Source: JACCXM01 sp046328335
GTDB taxonomy: Bacteria > Chloroflexota > Chloroflexia > Thermomicrobiales > UBA6265
DNA: 64,000 nucleotides
Reading direction: 5' to 3'
Assembly: GCA_046328335.1 (NCBI GenBank)
Contig: JAXLWU010000025.1
Location: 10,945 to 74,944 of the forward strand
Numbering within the stretch: the first letter of the stretch is position 1; the number at the start of each line of letters is the position of its first letter. The notes under the pieces are model-generated. The model saw nothing but the letters and a program-made list of their open reading frames with translations. It made no database searches and was not told where the DNA came from. Shown one piece after another: positions 34,858-43,005 of the stretch. Made by a program: the position numbers and the translations under genes.

Positions 34858-35868
34858 ATGATCCTGGACATTACCCCGGTGAGCGGGGTCGATTGGGAGA
34901 CACCAGGCGCGCGCTTCTATCACCTCCCCTTCACCTCGGACAATATCTGGGGCCGCATCCGCGTCCCGCTTTATGTCGCCTGCGCCCCACGGCCAGGGCC
35001 GACCATCGTCGCCATCGGCGGCACCCATGGCGACGAGTACGAGGGACCCGTTGGCCTGAAAAACTTGATCAACGCGCTCGATCCGGCAGGGTTGGTCGCG
35101 GGACGGTTGATCGTCATCCCGGTGCTGAACGTCCCCGCCTTCCGTGCCAACCGGCGCGATTCCCCGCTCGATGGCGCCAACATGAACCGCGTCTTTCCCG
35201 GCAACGAGCGGGGCACGATCACCCAGCGCATCGCCCGCTTCCTGACCGACGAGGTACTCCCCCGCGCCGACGTGGTGATCGACCTCCATTCCGGCGGCGC
35301 CGGCTTCGAGATCATCCGCTGCATGTCCTTCCATCGCGTCGACGATCCGGAGACCTACGCCGCGTTCAAGGAGACCGCGCTCCTCTTCGGCACGCCGTTC
35401 GTGATGATCTACACCAGCGGCATGGGGAGCGGCCTGCTGACCGAGGAAGCGGAGGCGATGGGCAAGATCACCATCGGCAGCGAACTCGGCTACGGCGCCT
35501 CCACCGATCTGGCGGGGGTGCGCTGGGCGCAGGAGGGGACGCGCAACGTGATGCGTCATTACGGCCTGCTGAACGAACCGGTGGAGCGTCTCACCGCGCC
35601 TGGTCTCGACCGGCAGCGGGTGGTGGCCGCGCTCGATATCGACCGCTACGTGACCGCCCCGGTGAGCGGCATCAGCGAGCCGCTGGTGCCGGTCGGCGCG
35701 CCGGTAGTCAAGGGCCAACCGGTGGCGCGCATCCACGACTTCGAACGCATCGACGAACCGCCGGTCGAGATCGTCGCCGACAGCGACGGCTACGTGATGT
35801 GCCGCAAATTCCGCGCCGCCACCGAGCAGGGCGAGGTGGTGATGGTCATCGCAGAGGAGGTGGGGTGA
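34858..35868 (+). CDS. AstE/AspA-family zinc deacylase
   Basis: 336 residues of the succinylglutamate desuccinylase/aspartoacylase family. Zinc ligands H57 and E60 are in 'GGTHGDEYEG', and H144 is in 'VIDLHSGGAGF'. 'SPLDGANMNRVFPG' and the catalytic Glu in 'GSELGYG' (E209) are also visible, with a C-terminal lipoyl/barrel-like segment. Relatives include DoeB, which deacetylates a diaminobutyrate in ectoine catabolism. N-acyl amino acid cleavage is likely, the acyl group unknown. ATG 34858 follows GGGGAGGAAACG. It is the last gene of the transporter operon, consistent with intracellular deacylation of an imported N-acylated or peptidic compound. Confidence 0.88.
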   Translation: MILDITPVSGVDWETPGARFYHLPFTSDNIWGRIRVPLYVACAPRPGPTIVAIGGTHGDEYEGPVGLKNLINALDPAGLVAGRLIVIPVLNVPAFRANRRDSPLDGANMNRVFPGNERGTITQRIARFLTDEVLPRADVVIDLHSGGAGFEIIRCMSFHRVDDPETYAAFKETALLFGTPFVMIYTSGMGSGLLTEEAEAMGKITIGSELGYGASTDLAGVRWAQEGTRNVMRHYGLLNEPVERLTAPGLDRQRVVAALDIDRYVTAPVSGISEPLVPVGAPVVKGQPVARIHDFERIDEPPVEIVADSDGYVMCRKFRAATEQGEVVMVIAEEVG

Positions 35869-36043
35869 GGATGTGGGCGACGCGGGCATCTCGCACGAAG
35901 CCATGATGGCGCCGCCAGCCTCGGCAAGTCCGTGCACCCGTTTTGGCTCGGATAGTGCCGGCGAGTGCCGCGGTCATGCCGGGTTTGATTGCGTGTCAGC
36001 CGTGTCGGATGTCGATTCCTGCGCCGATTTCGGCTGACGACGG

Positions 36044-36460
36044 CTACGCGCACAAACGGATCAAGTCCTCGATTATGGTGTCGCGGGTATCCGCCCTGGC
36101 CGTTCGCATTGTGGCCGGAATCAGCCCGTCGAGTTCACCTCGGTCGATCCTGCCAATCTGGGCGACATCGAGGGCGGCGCGGAGCTCCGGGTGCCGCGCG
36201 ATGGCATAGGAGAGGAAATGCTCGATCTGCATCCCGACGACTGCCTCCGTCTCGGGATCGACCCGCAAGAAGAGGTAATCCCGGTCGCCGCGATCGAGCG
36301 GGACGCTCGCCGCCGCCCGCGCCTCACCGGAGAAGTCGACGAACAACGTGTCACTCGGCCGGTCGTAGGTGAGGCGCATCTCTTGCGGCGGAAGCAATCG
36401 GAAATCCGGCCACCGCGGGCTGAACGTCTGGATATCGGGTCTTCTCCTGGTCACGGCCAT
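36044..36460 (-). CDS. DUF2283-like protein, putative antitoxin
   Basis: 138 residues. The middle holds the DUF2283-type sandwich: 'MRLTYDRPSDTLFVDFSG', 'YLFLRVDPETEAVVGMQIEH' and 'FLSYAIARHP'. It overlaps the upstream gene by 10 bp. DUF2283 proteins often sit beside small RNase-like toxins and are proposed antitoxins; that assignment is by association only. The N-terminus is Arg-rich, compatible with nucleic-acid binding. Confidence 0.72.
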   Translation of the reverse strand: MAVTRRRPDIQTFSPRWPDFRLLPPQEMRLTYDRPSDTLFVDFSGEARAAASVPLDRGDRDYLFLRVDPETEAVVGMQIEHFLSYAIARHPELRAALDVAQIGRIDRGELDGLIPATMRTARADTRDTIIEDLIRLCA

Positions 36461-36807
36461 TGCTGAACCTCGGCGTGAGCGATTCGCCCGGTTGGAGAGG
36501 TGGTGATGACAGCGCCGACGATCGCGTTGTCAATTTGTTGGAAGGTCACGACTACTTTCAGGAAGAGCCGGTGGTAGGGGGCTGACAGCGCCCCGAAGCG
36601 ATAGTAGTTCAGCCCGTGCGGGTTGTCGAAATCCGAGACGATGACATCGGGAGCTTCGAGGGTCAGTCGAACGGCGGCAAAGTGAGACGCAACCTCAGGA
36701 TGTCTGAGTCTGACGTGCTCTTCCCAGCGCGCTTTTCGCGCCACGATGAATCTGCCCTGCGGATCTGTGCACGAGAGAACGAGCGTGTCGGGATCGATTC
36801 CCTCCAT
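36451..36807 (-). CDS. Putative toxin, BECR/PBECR-like small protein
   Basis: 118 residues: 'RWEEHVRLRHPEVASHFAAV', 'LEAPDVIVSDFDNPHGLNYY', and 'LFLKVVVTFQQIDNAIVGAV'. This resembles the compact BECR-type RNase fold (barnase/RelE-like group; DUF4258/PBECR) with a conserved H(x)RHPE near the N-terminus. It is first in a two-gene unit with the DUF2283-like protein, a pairing seen in toxin-antitoxin candidates. No strong ribosome site precedes ATG 36807. Activity is inferred, not shown. Confidence 0.65.
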   Translation of the reverse strand: MEGIDPDTLVLSCTDPQGRFIVARKARWEEHVRLRHPEVASHFAAVRLTLEAPDVIVSDFDNPHGLNYYRFGALSAPYHRLFLKVVVTFQQIDNAIVGAVITTSPTGRIAHAEVQQWP

Positions 36808-36936
36808 GCCGCCGATTCTACGCCGGAAATGCTGTTAGCGCGTTGCGCGGCGCCGTGAGGTTCTGGATCGCCGAAGCCCGTCTCACAGTCCCGCCCACGT
36901 CTCGAACCGCAACGCGGTCAAAGACTGCAGAGAGGA

Positions 36937-37464
36937 TCAGGCGTCGCCCTCGGCCAGGAGTTGCGCGATAGTGGTCATCGGCAGAAAGAGCCGGTACTCG
37001 TTGCTCGGAAACCGCTGAAATCCGTATTGCTCGTAGAATCCGCGGGCGCGATCGTGCAGCGCATCGACGATGACCGCCATGGCCGCAATCTCCCGCGTGC
37101 CAACCGTGAACGCTCGTTGCAAAGCATCGTAGAGCAGGACTTCGTCCAATCCCTGGCCGTGAAAGGCACGATCGATGGCCAGCCGTCCGAGCAGCACCAC
37201 GGGCACGAGCGGATACCGCGGCAGCGCGCGCCGCATCGCTTCTGGCAAATCGTCAAGTGTGACCGACGCGGAACTGAGCGTGTAGTAGCCCGCGACGCGA
37301 TCTGTCGTCGGGTCGCCAAGCACAAAGACGGCCGCGACATTCCGATCGGCATCCTGCCGCGCGCGCTGGCGCAGGTAGGTGTCGAGCGAATCCTCACCGC
37401 AAGTGAACGCGGCCCGGTCATGATGGCGTCCCAACCGCTCGATCCGGTACTGCTGCTGCGTCAC
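36937..37464 (-). CDS. GNAT acetyltransferase toxin (TacT-like)
   Basis: 175 residues of the toxin subgroup of GNATs: 'FTCGEDSLDTYLRQRARQDA', 'VAGYYTLSSASVTLDDLP', the acetyl-CoA loop region 'LLGRLAIDRAFHGQGLDEVL', and the C-terminal 'FYEQYGFQRFPSNEYRLFLP'. TacT/AtaT toxins acetylate aminoacyl-tRNA to stop translation. The gene is 3 bp downstream of a DUF1778 gene, the standard antitoxin-toxin order, so the pair is a convincing type II module. Confidence 0.88.
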   Translation of the reverse strand: MTQQQYRIERLGRHHDRAAFTCGEDSLDTYLRQRARQDADRNVAAVFVLGDPTTDRVAGYYTLSSASVTLDDLPEAMRRALPRYPLVPVVLLGRLAIDRAFHGQGLDEVLLYDALQRAFTVGTREIAAMAVIVDALHDRARGFYEQYGFQRFPSNEYRLFLPMTTIAQLLAEGDA

Positions 37465-37467
37465 GTC

Positions 37468-37794
37468 CTACTCGACGATGATCTCGCGATGCCGACGCGC
37501 CGCCGCGCGCAAGCACTCGTTCGGTGCTGGTGGCTGCATGAGGGTCTGCGCGAAGACCTGGCTATCGTGCGCGGTGAGGGTGATCACCTCATGCCGCGCG
37601 ATCGTTGCCAGTGCCGCCGCTTGGGCACTGGACACCACAAAATCGGTGAGGGTTCGCCCCTCCAGCGCGGCGGCACGTTCGAGCAAGTTCTTCTGCTCCG
37701 GACTGACGCGGGCCTCGAGGCGTTCCCGCCGGCCCGGTTCTCGCCGCGGTGTCCGTGGGTCATCCCCTACCGTGGCGCTGGTTGCGCGGCCCAT
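37468..37794 (-). CDS. DUF1778 antitoxin (TacA-like)
   Basis: 108 residues. 'RRERLEARVSPEQKNLLERA' followed by 'LEGRTLTDFVVSSAQAAALA' is the ribbon-helix-helix DUF1778 domain that binds the operon promoter, and the C-terminal segment ('LTAHDSQVFAQTLMQPPAPN') wraps the GNAT toxin. An N-terminal extension of about 20 Arg/Pro-rich residues is unusual. ATG 37794 follows GAGAGGAGACTGAC, which is part of a heptanucleotide tandem tract, so the tract provides the ribosome site. Confidence 0.87.
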   Translation of the reverse strand: MGRATSATVGDDPRTPRREPGRRERLEARVSPEQKNLLERAAALEGRTLTDFVVSSAQAAALATIARHEVITLTAHDSQVFAQTLMQPPAPNECLRAAARRHREIIVE

Positions 37795-37803
37795 GTCAGT
37801 CTC

Positions 37804-37837
37804 CTCTCAGCTCTCAGCTCTCAGCTCTCGGCTCTCG
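37804..37837. repeat. Heptanucleotide tandem tract
   Basis: CTCTCAG repeated three times, then CTCTCGG and CTCTCG, directly upstream of the DUF1778 gene. The gap to 38015 holds nothing else recognisable. Confidence 0.75.
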
Positions 37838-38015
37838 TGGCGGTTGGCGGTGGCTCGGTTTCCGCACGCGGATCGGACCGTGCGTGGTGATCGTACGTCA
37901 TATTGCCGTACGTAACCAAGGTGGCGGGAGCAGGATCCTGGAGCCGCGCCGGTTGGGGATGCGGGCGACGCACTCTACAGAATCCGCGTCCGTGGGGTGC
38001 GGCGCCTGCTCCTCC

Positions 38016-38690
38016 TTACAACCCCGCCAACGTCTCCAGTCGCAATTCGGTCAATGACGGCAGGATGAGATCGGCGGCGTGGTAGCGGCGGTCGGAGTGC
38101 AGTTCGGGGTCGGGGATGGCGATGCAGCGCATCTTCGCCGCCTTGGCCGCGATCACCCCGTTCGGGGAATCTTCGATCGCCACGCAGCGCGCGGCGGGGA
38201 TGCCGAGACGACGCGCCGCTTCGATGTAGACACCGGGATGCGGTTTGCCGAACGGTTCGTGTTCCGCCGACTGGGCCAGCACGAAGCGGCCGCCGATGCC
38301 AAGTTTTTCCAGGACCGCCGCGATGATCTCGCTCGCGGACGATGAGGCTACCGCCAGCGGGTAGCGGGTCTGCAGCAGATCGAGCGCCGCGAGCATCCCC
38401 GGCGTCGGCTCGCCCCGCTCCCGCACCAGATCGATCACTCGCGAGATGATCCGCGCCTCCACCTCCTTTTTCGGAGGTGTGGTCCACGGATAGCGGGCGA
38501 ACCAGTGCTCGACTACCTCGTCGGTGCGCAGACCGGTCGTCTCGACCGCATCCTCGATCGTCATCGGCACCCCCGCCGCGGTGAGCGCCTCCACCTCGGC
38601 GATCCGCCAGAACGGCTCGGAATCGATCAACACCCCGTCCATGTCGAAAATGACCGCCTCGATCCCGTTCCCCGTTCCCACGACTCTCAT
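38016..38690 (-). CDS. HAD-superfamily phosphatase (beta-phosphoglucomutase-like)
   Basis: 224 residues. HAD motif I 'VIFDMDGVLIDSEPFW', motif II 'LAVASSSASEII', motif III Lys in 'PFGKPHPGVYIEAARRLG' and motif IV 'CVAIEDSPNGVIAAKAA' are all present, with a helical C1 cap. This subgroup contains beta-phosphoglucomutases, phosphoglycolate and sugar phosphatases. ATG 38690 sits almost on top of GGGAGGA, so GTG 38681 nine bases on is a possible alternative start. Confidence 0.88.
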   Translation of the reverse strand: MRVVGTGNGIEAVIFDMDGVLIDSEPFWRIAEVEALTAAGVPMTIEDAVETTGLRTDEVVEHWFARYPWTTPPKKEVEARIISRVIDLVRERGEPTPGMLAALDLLQTRYPLAVASSSASEIIAAVLEKLGIGGRFVLAQSAEHEPFGKPHPGVYIEAARRLGIPAARCVAIEDSPNGVIAAKAAKMRCIAIPDPELHSDRRYHAADLILPSLTELRLETLAGL

Positions 38691-38756
38691 TCCTCCCACC
38701 TTGCCCTGACTGAACCGTATCGAGGCACCATCCCCGGCAACCCGCCGCCCTGCGCG

Positions 38757-38800
38757 AGCCCCTCGCCCGCACACGGGGAGAGGGGTTGGGGTGTGGGCGC
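38757..38800. repeat. Family A palindromic repeat
   Basis: GAGCCCCTCGCCCGCACACG followed by GGGAGAGGGGTTGGGGTGTGGG, between the HAD gene and the divergent hyuB. Confidence 0.75.
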
Positions 38801-38931
38801 GCCGGGAGACGGCACGACCATCCTCGCGCACACGATGCAGTATCGCCCACGCCAGTTGACCGGCCATCCTCGCCATTGCTACCCTCGCGGGGCATCACGC
38901 GAACCACGGTCACGGACCCATGGGAGAGAGG

Positions 38932-40740
38932 ATGACGCCAGAGCAGAGCGCCGGCCAACCGCGCGCGGACGCCTTCACGCGCGAAGTGATCCGCAACAAG
39001 TTGCTGGCGATCGCCGGCGAAATGGGGATCGTCCTCGCCCGCACCAGCATGAGCCCGATCGTCTACGAGGTGCTCGATTTCGCCTGCGGTCTCACCGATG
39101 TCGAGGCCCAGGTCATCGCCCAGGACAACGGACTCTGCCTCTTCACCGGCACCTTCAAACCGCAGGTGGAATCGGTCCTGGCCCGGCACCCCCTGGCCGC
39201 GATGCGCCCTGGCGATGTCTTCATGACCAACGGCCCCTACGGCGGCGGCACCCATACCGCCGACGTGGCGCTAGTGATGCCGATCTTCGTGGATGGCCGG
39301 GTGATCGCCTTCGGCATCTCCGTGACCCACTGGACGGAGATCGGCGGCAAAGTCCTCGGCTCCCTCTCCCCCGACTCCACCGAGATCTTCCAGGAGGGGT
39401 TGCAGTTTCCCCAACTCCTCCTCTACCGCGCCGGAGAACTCAATACCGAACTGATCGAGGTCATCCGCGCCAATGTCCGCCTCCCCACCATGTCGCTCGG
39501 CGATCTCAGCGCCGGGGTGGCGGCGGTGCGCATCGCCGAATCCCGGCTCGCCGCGATCGTCCAGCGCTACGGTCTGGACGCCACGCTGGAGACCTTCGCC
39601 GCCATTCTCGCCCACGGCGAAGGGATCGCCCGCGATGCCCTCCGCCGCATCCCGCCGGGGATTTACGAGGCGGAGGAGTGGATCGACGGCGATGGTCTCA
39701 GCGACGATCCCATCCCGGTGCGGGTGCGGGTGACTATTACCCCGGAGCAACTCATCGCCGATTTCACCGGGACCGCGCACCAGGCGAAGGGCCCGATCAA
39801 CTGTGCCCGCGGCGCCCTGATGTCCGCCTGCAAGACCGTCTTCAAGGCGATTACCGCGCCCGCCGCTCCCTCCAACGAAGGACTCTTCCGGCCGCTTGAA
39901 GTGATCGCGCCGGAGGGGACGGTCTTTACCGCCGTCCACCCCGCGGCCACCGGCTGGTATTACGAATCGTCCGCCTTCGCCACCGAGTTGATCTGGAAAG
40001 CGCTGGCCCCGGTGCTGCCGGAGCATCTCTCTGCCGGGTCCTATGTCTCCCTCTGCGCCTACTACATCGGCGGCACGCGGCCAAACGGCGAGTACTGGGT
40101 GCAGGCGACACCGCAGGATGGCGGCTGGGGCGCGGGGATCGACATCGACGGCGAGAGCGGGCTGATCGCCACCACCGACGGCGATACCTACAACTATCCC
40201 GCCGAGGTGATCGAGCACGCCTTCCCCCTCGCCATGCAGCGCAACGCCCTCAACGTCGCGGCGGGGGGCGGCGCGGGAAAGCGGCGGGGCGGGTTCGGCA
40301 CCATCCGCGAATATCGCGTGCTCAATCCCTCCGGCGGGTTCCTGCTCGCATCGATCGGCCGCTCCGTGCATCGGCCTTGGGGCGTGGCCGGCGGCGAGGA
40401 GGGCACGGTGAACGGCTTCGAAGTCATCCGCACTACCGGTGAGCGGATTACTGGCGGCCGGGTGACCAATCTCTCCCTGGCCGCGGGCGATGTGGTCCGC
40501 GTCTTGACCGGCAACGGTGGCGGCTGGGGCGATCCCCGCGACCGCGAACCGGACCTGATCCTCGCCGACCTCGCCGACGGCTACATCACCCTCGACACCG
40601 CCCACTCCACCTACGGCCTGCCAACGGATGCCCCTCGCCCATCGCAATGGGAGAGGGGTTGGGGTGAGGGCCTTTCGGATTGGGGTGAGGGTTCTCCGGG
40701 TTGGGGTGAGCGCTCCTCAAATGGGAGCCCAGCCCAATGA
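38932..40740 (+). CDS. hyuB: Hydantoinase B/oxoprolinase subunit (HyuB)
   Basis: 602 residues. Family features: 'REVIRNKLLAIAGEMGIVLA', 'TGTFKPQVESVLARHP', 'GDVFMTNGPYGGGTHTADVA', 'PSNEGLFRPLEVIAPEGTVF' and the C-terminal 'GNGGGWGDPRDREPDLILAD'. HyuB works with HyuA to open hydantoin or 5-oxoproline-like rings at the expense of ATP. The last roughly 38 residues ('RPSQWERGWGEG' repeats with 'GWGER') are encoded by a family A repeat with two extra TTGGGGTGAG units. The stop then overlaps the hyuA start (ATGA), so coupling survived the insertion. Confidence 0.92.
   Translation: MTPEQSAGQPRADAFTREVIRNKLLAIAGEMGIVLARTSMSPIVYEVLDFACGLTDVEAQVIAQDNGLCLFTGTFKPQVESVLARHPLAAMRPGDVFMTNGPYGGGTHTADVALVMPIFVDGRVIAFGISVTHWTEIGGKVLGSLSPDSTEIFQEGLQFPQLLLYRAGELNTELIEVIRANVRLPTMSLGDLSAGVAAVRIAESRLAAIVQRYGLDATLETFAAILAHGEGIARDALRRIPPGIYEAEEWIDGDGLSDDPIPVRVRVTITPEQLIADFTGTAHQAKGPINCARGALMSACKTVFKAITAPAAPSNEGLFRPLEVIAPEGTVFTAVHPAATGWYYESSAFATELIWKALAPVLPEHLSAGSYVSLCAYYIGGTRPNGEYWVQATPQDGGWGAGIDIDGESGLIATTDGDTYNYPAEVIEHAFPLAMQRNALNVAAGGGAGKRRGGFGTIREYRVLNPSGGFLLASIGRSVHRPWGVAGGEEGTVNGFEVIRTTGERITGGRVTNLSLAAGDVVRVLTGNGGGWGDPRDREPDLILADLADGYITLDTAHSTYGLPTDAPRPSQWERGWGEGLSDWGEGSPGWGERSSNGSPAQ
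40630..40711. repeat. Family A repeat within the hyuB 3' end
   Basis: CCCCTCGCCCATCGCAATGG, GAGAGGGGTTGGGGTGAGGG, then TTGGGGTGAGGG and TTGGGGTGAGCG again. It is translated in frame as a Trp/Gly/Glu-rich tail. Confidence 0.85.
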
Positions 40741-42809
40741 CCCCTACCCTCCGCGTCGCCGTCGATATTGGCGGCACCTTCACCGACGTCGTCGCCTTCG
40801 ATGCCGCGTCCCGCACGGTCTGGGCCGCGAAGGCATCCACTACCCCGGCCAACTTCGCCGATGGCGTCTTCGCCGCGATTGCGGCGGGCGCGATCAGGCC
40901 GGAGGATATCGCCGCCTTCATCCACGGCACCACCGTGGTCATCAACGCCATCACCCTGCGCCGTGGCGTGAAGACCGCCCTGATCACCACCGAGGGATTC
41001 CGCGATGTCCTCGAAATCGGCCGCGGCAACAGGCCGGACATGTACAATCTCAAATTCCACAAACCGCGCCCCTTCGTGCCGCGCCGCTTGCGTTTCGAGG
41101 TGCGGGAGCGAGTCGCCGCCGACGGCAGCGTCTGGACGTCTCTCGCGATGGACGATCTGGAGCGGATCGCCGCCGCCTGCGAGGCGGAACAGGTCGCCGC
41201 GATCGCGATCTGCTTCCTGCACGCCTACGCCCACCCAGAGCACGAGCAAACCGCCGCCGCCTTCCTGCGCCAGCGATTGCCGGAGGTGACCGTCACTGCC
41301 TCGTCCGAGATCACCCGCGAGTGGCGCGAGTTCGAGCGGAGCAGCACCACCGTCCTCAACGCCTACGTCGCACCGATCCTCGATGCCTATCTCTCCGATC
41401 TGGAGCGCCGCCTGCGCCTGGATGGGGTCGCCGCGCCGCTCTTCGCCATGCTCTCCAATGGCGGCACGGCAACCTTTACCGCCGCGCGGCAGACGCCGAT
41501 CGCGCTGGTCGAATCAGGGCCGGTGGCGGGGGTTACGGCCGCCGCTGAACTGGGCAAGGCGATCGGCGATCCCAACGTGATCGCGCTCGATATCGGGGGC
41601 ACCACCGCCAAATGCTCCCTGATCGAAGGGGGCGAGGCGCGCATCACGACTGACTACCGGCTGGAGGCCTCGCCGCGCTCCTCCGGCTACCCGATCAAGG
41701 CCCCGGTGGTCGATATCGTCGAAATCGGCTCCGGCGGCGGCAGCATCGCCTGGTTCGATCCCGGCGGCGCCTTGCGCGTGGGTCCGCTCTCCGCGGGGGC
41801 CGACCCCGGCCCCGCCTGCTACGGACGGGGCGGGACGGAGCCAACCGTCACCGACGCGCTGCTGATTACGGGTGTGCTCGACGCGGACTACTTCCTCGGA
41901 GGCCGCTTGCAGGTCGATCCCGCGCTGGCGCGGCGGGCCTACGAGCCGATCGCGGCGCGTCTCGGTGTCTCCGTCGACGAAGCGGCGGCGGGCGTCATTC
42001 GCGTCGCCAACGAGCAGACCATCGATGCCCTGAAGTTGATTTCCGTCCGGCGCGGCTACGACCCGCGCGATTTCACCCTCGTCGCCTTCGGCGGCGGCGG
42101 TCCGACGCACGCCGCCTCGTTCCTCGCCGATCTCGGCGTACGGCGGATCGTGATCCCCCCCTTCCCCGGCACCTTCAGCGCCTGGGGGATGCTCCTCACC
42201 TCGCCGCGGGTGGACCGGGTGCAGACGCGGGTGCTGCCACTGGCCACTACCGCAATGGCGGAACTGGCGCGCCTCTTTGCCGCGGCCGAGACGGAGGCCA
42301 TCGCGGCGCTGACCGCGCAGGGCTTCCCGCGGGAGGTGATCGCCGCCCCGCGGCGCAGTCTCGACATGCGCTATCACGGCCAGGAGCACACGGTCGATGT
42401 CCCGCTGGCGGGTCCGCACGCGCTGGCGGGCGATTCACTCGCCGCCGCGTTCCATGACCGCCACCGGCGGCGGTACACCTTCGCCCTCGAAGAGACGGCG
42501 ATCGAGATCGTCAATCTGCGCATCACGGCCACCGCCGAAATCGCCCGGCCCACCTTCGGCGCCGCCGCAGCCTCGCGCGGCGATGCCCGCAAGGGGACGC
42601 GGCGCGTCCACTTCAGCGATGGCCACGGCGCCGGAACGCCGCGCGTATCTACCCCCGTCTATGACCGCGATCGCCTCGCGCCAGGGTTTGCCGCCAGCGG
42701 TCCGCTGATCGTGGAGGAGCCGAGCACGACGACGCTGGTCCATCCCGGCCAGCGGCTTACCGTCGATGATCTGGGCAATCTTGTGATCACCGTTGCCGGT
42801 GCGCCCTGA
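40737..42809 (+). CDS. hyuA: Hydantoinase A/oxoprolinase subunit (HyuA)
   Basis: 690 residues. The two ASKHA-type ATP-binding signatures are visible: 'VAVDIGGTFTDVVAFD' at the N-terminus and 'VIALDIGGTTAKCSLIEGG' in the middle. 'FIHGTTVVINAITLRRGVKT', 'DIVEIGSGGGSIAWFD' and 'FGGGGPTHAASFLADLGVRR' are also standard HyuA features. It phosphorylates the ring amide so that hydrolysis can proceed on HyuB. ATG 40737 overlaps the hyuB stop. Gene order is B then A, opposite to the second set at 53-57 kb, and the two HyuA proteins are clearly diverged. Confidence 0.93.
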   Translation: MTPTLRVAVDIGGTFTDVVAFDAASRTVWAAKASTTPANFADGVFAAIAAGAIRPEDIAAFIHGTTVVINAITLRRGVKTALITTEGFRDVLEIGRGNRPDMYNLKFHKPRPFVPRRLRFEVRERVAADGSVWTSLAMDDLERIAAACEAEQVAAIAICFLHAYAHPEHEQTAAAFLRQRLPEVTVTASSEITREWREFERSSTTVLNAYVAPILDAYLSDLERRLRLDGVAAPLFAMLSNGGTATFTAARQTPIALVESGPVAGVTAAAELGKAIGDPNVIALDIGGTTAKCSLIEGGEARITTDYRLEASPRSSGYPIKAPVVDIVEIGSGGGSIAWFDPGGALRVGPLSAGADPGPACYGRGGTEPTVTDALLITGVLDADYFLGGRLQVDPALARRAYEPIAARLGVSVDEAAAGVIRVANEQTIDALKLISVRRGYDPRDFTLVAFGGGGPTHAASFLADLGVRRIVIPPFPGTFSAWGMLLTSPRVDRVQTRVLPLATTAMAELARLFAAAETEAIAALTAQGFPREVIAAPRRSLDMRYHGQEHTVDVPLAGPHALAGDSLAAAFHDRHRRRYTFALEETAIEIVNLRITATAEIARPTFGAAAASRGDARKGTRRVHFSDGHGAGTPRVSTPVYDRDRLAPGFAASGPLIVEEPSTTTLVHPGQRLTVDDLGNLVITVAGAP

Positions 42810-42860
42810 GCCGCATCCCCCCGTCAGCACGGCATCAGGTTCCTTCGGCCACCGACCTCT

Positions 42861-43005
42861 AGCGCTGTGCGGACGTTGTGTCTTCAGAACGGGGACAGAT
42901 GGTGTCGTCCCGACGAAGGAGGGACTTGGCGATCGTGCCTGTGGAAGCACCCGCCGAGATTCCTCGCTGCGGCTCGGAAAGACACAGTTTTCGCACGATG
43001 CGCTA
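42861..43005. repeat. Family C repeat bounded by TA
   Basis: Begins TAGCGCTGTGCGGACGTTGT and ends CGCACGATGCGCTA, giving inverted termini TAGCGC/GCGCTA. The inner string 'GTCGTCCCGACGAAGGAGGG' is typical. The last three bases are the complement of the stop codon of the hydrolase at 43003. Confidence 0.75.

Noticed and set aside
39271..40647. Minus-strand open frame opposite hyuB
   Set aside because: Antisense shadow of a gene with full HyuB signatures.
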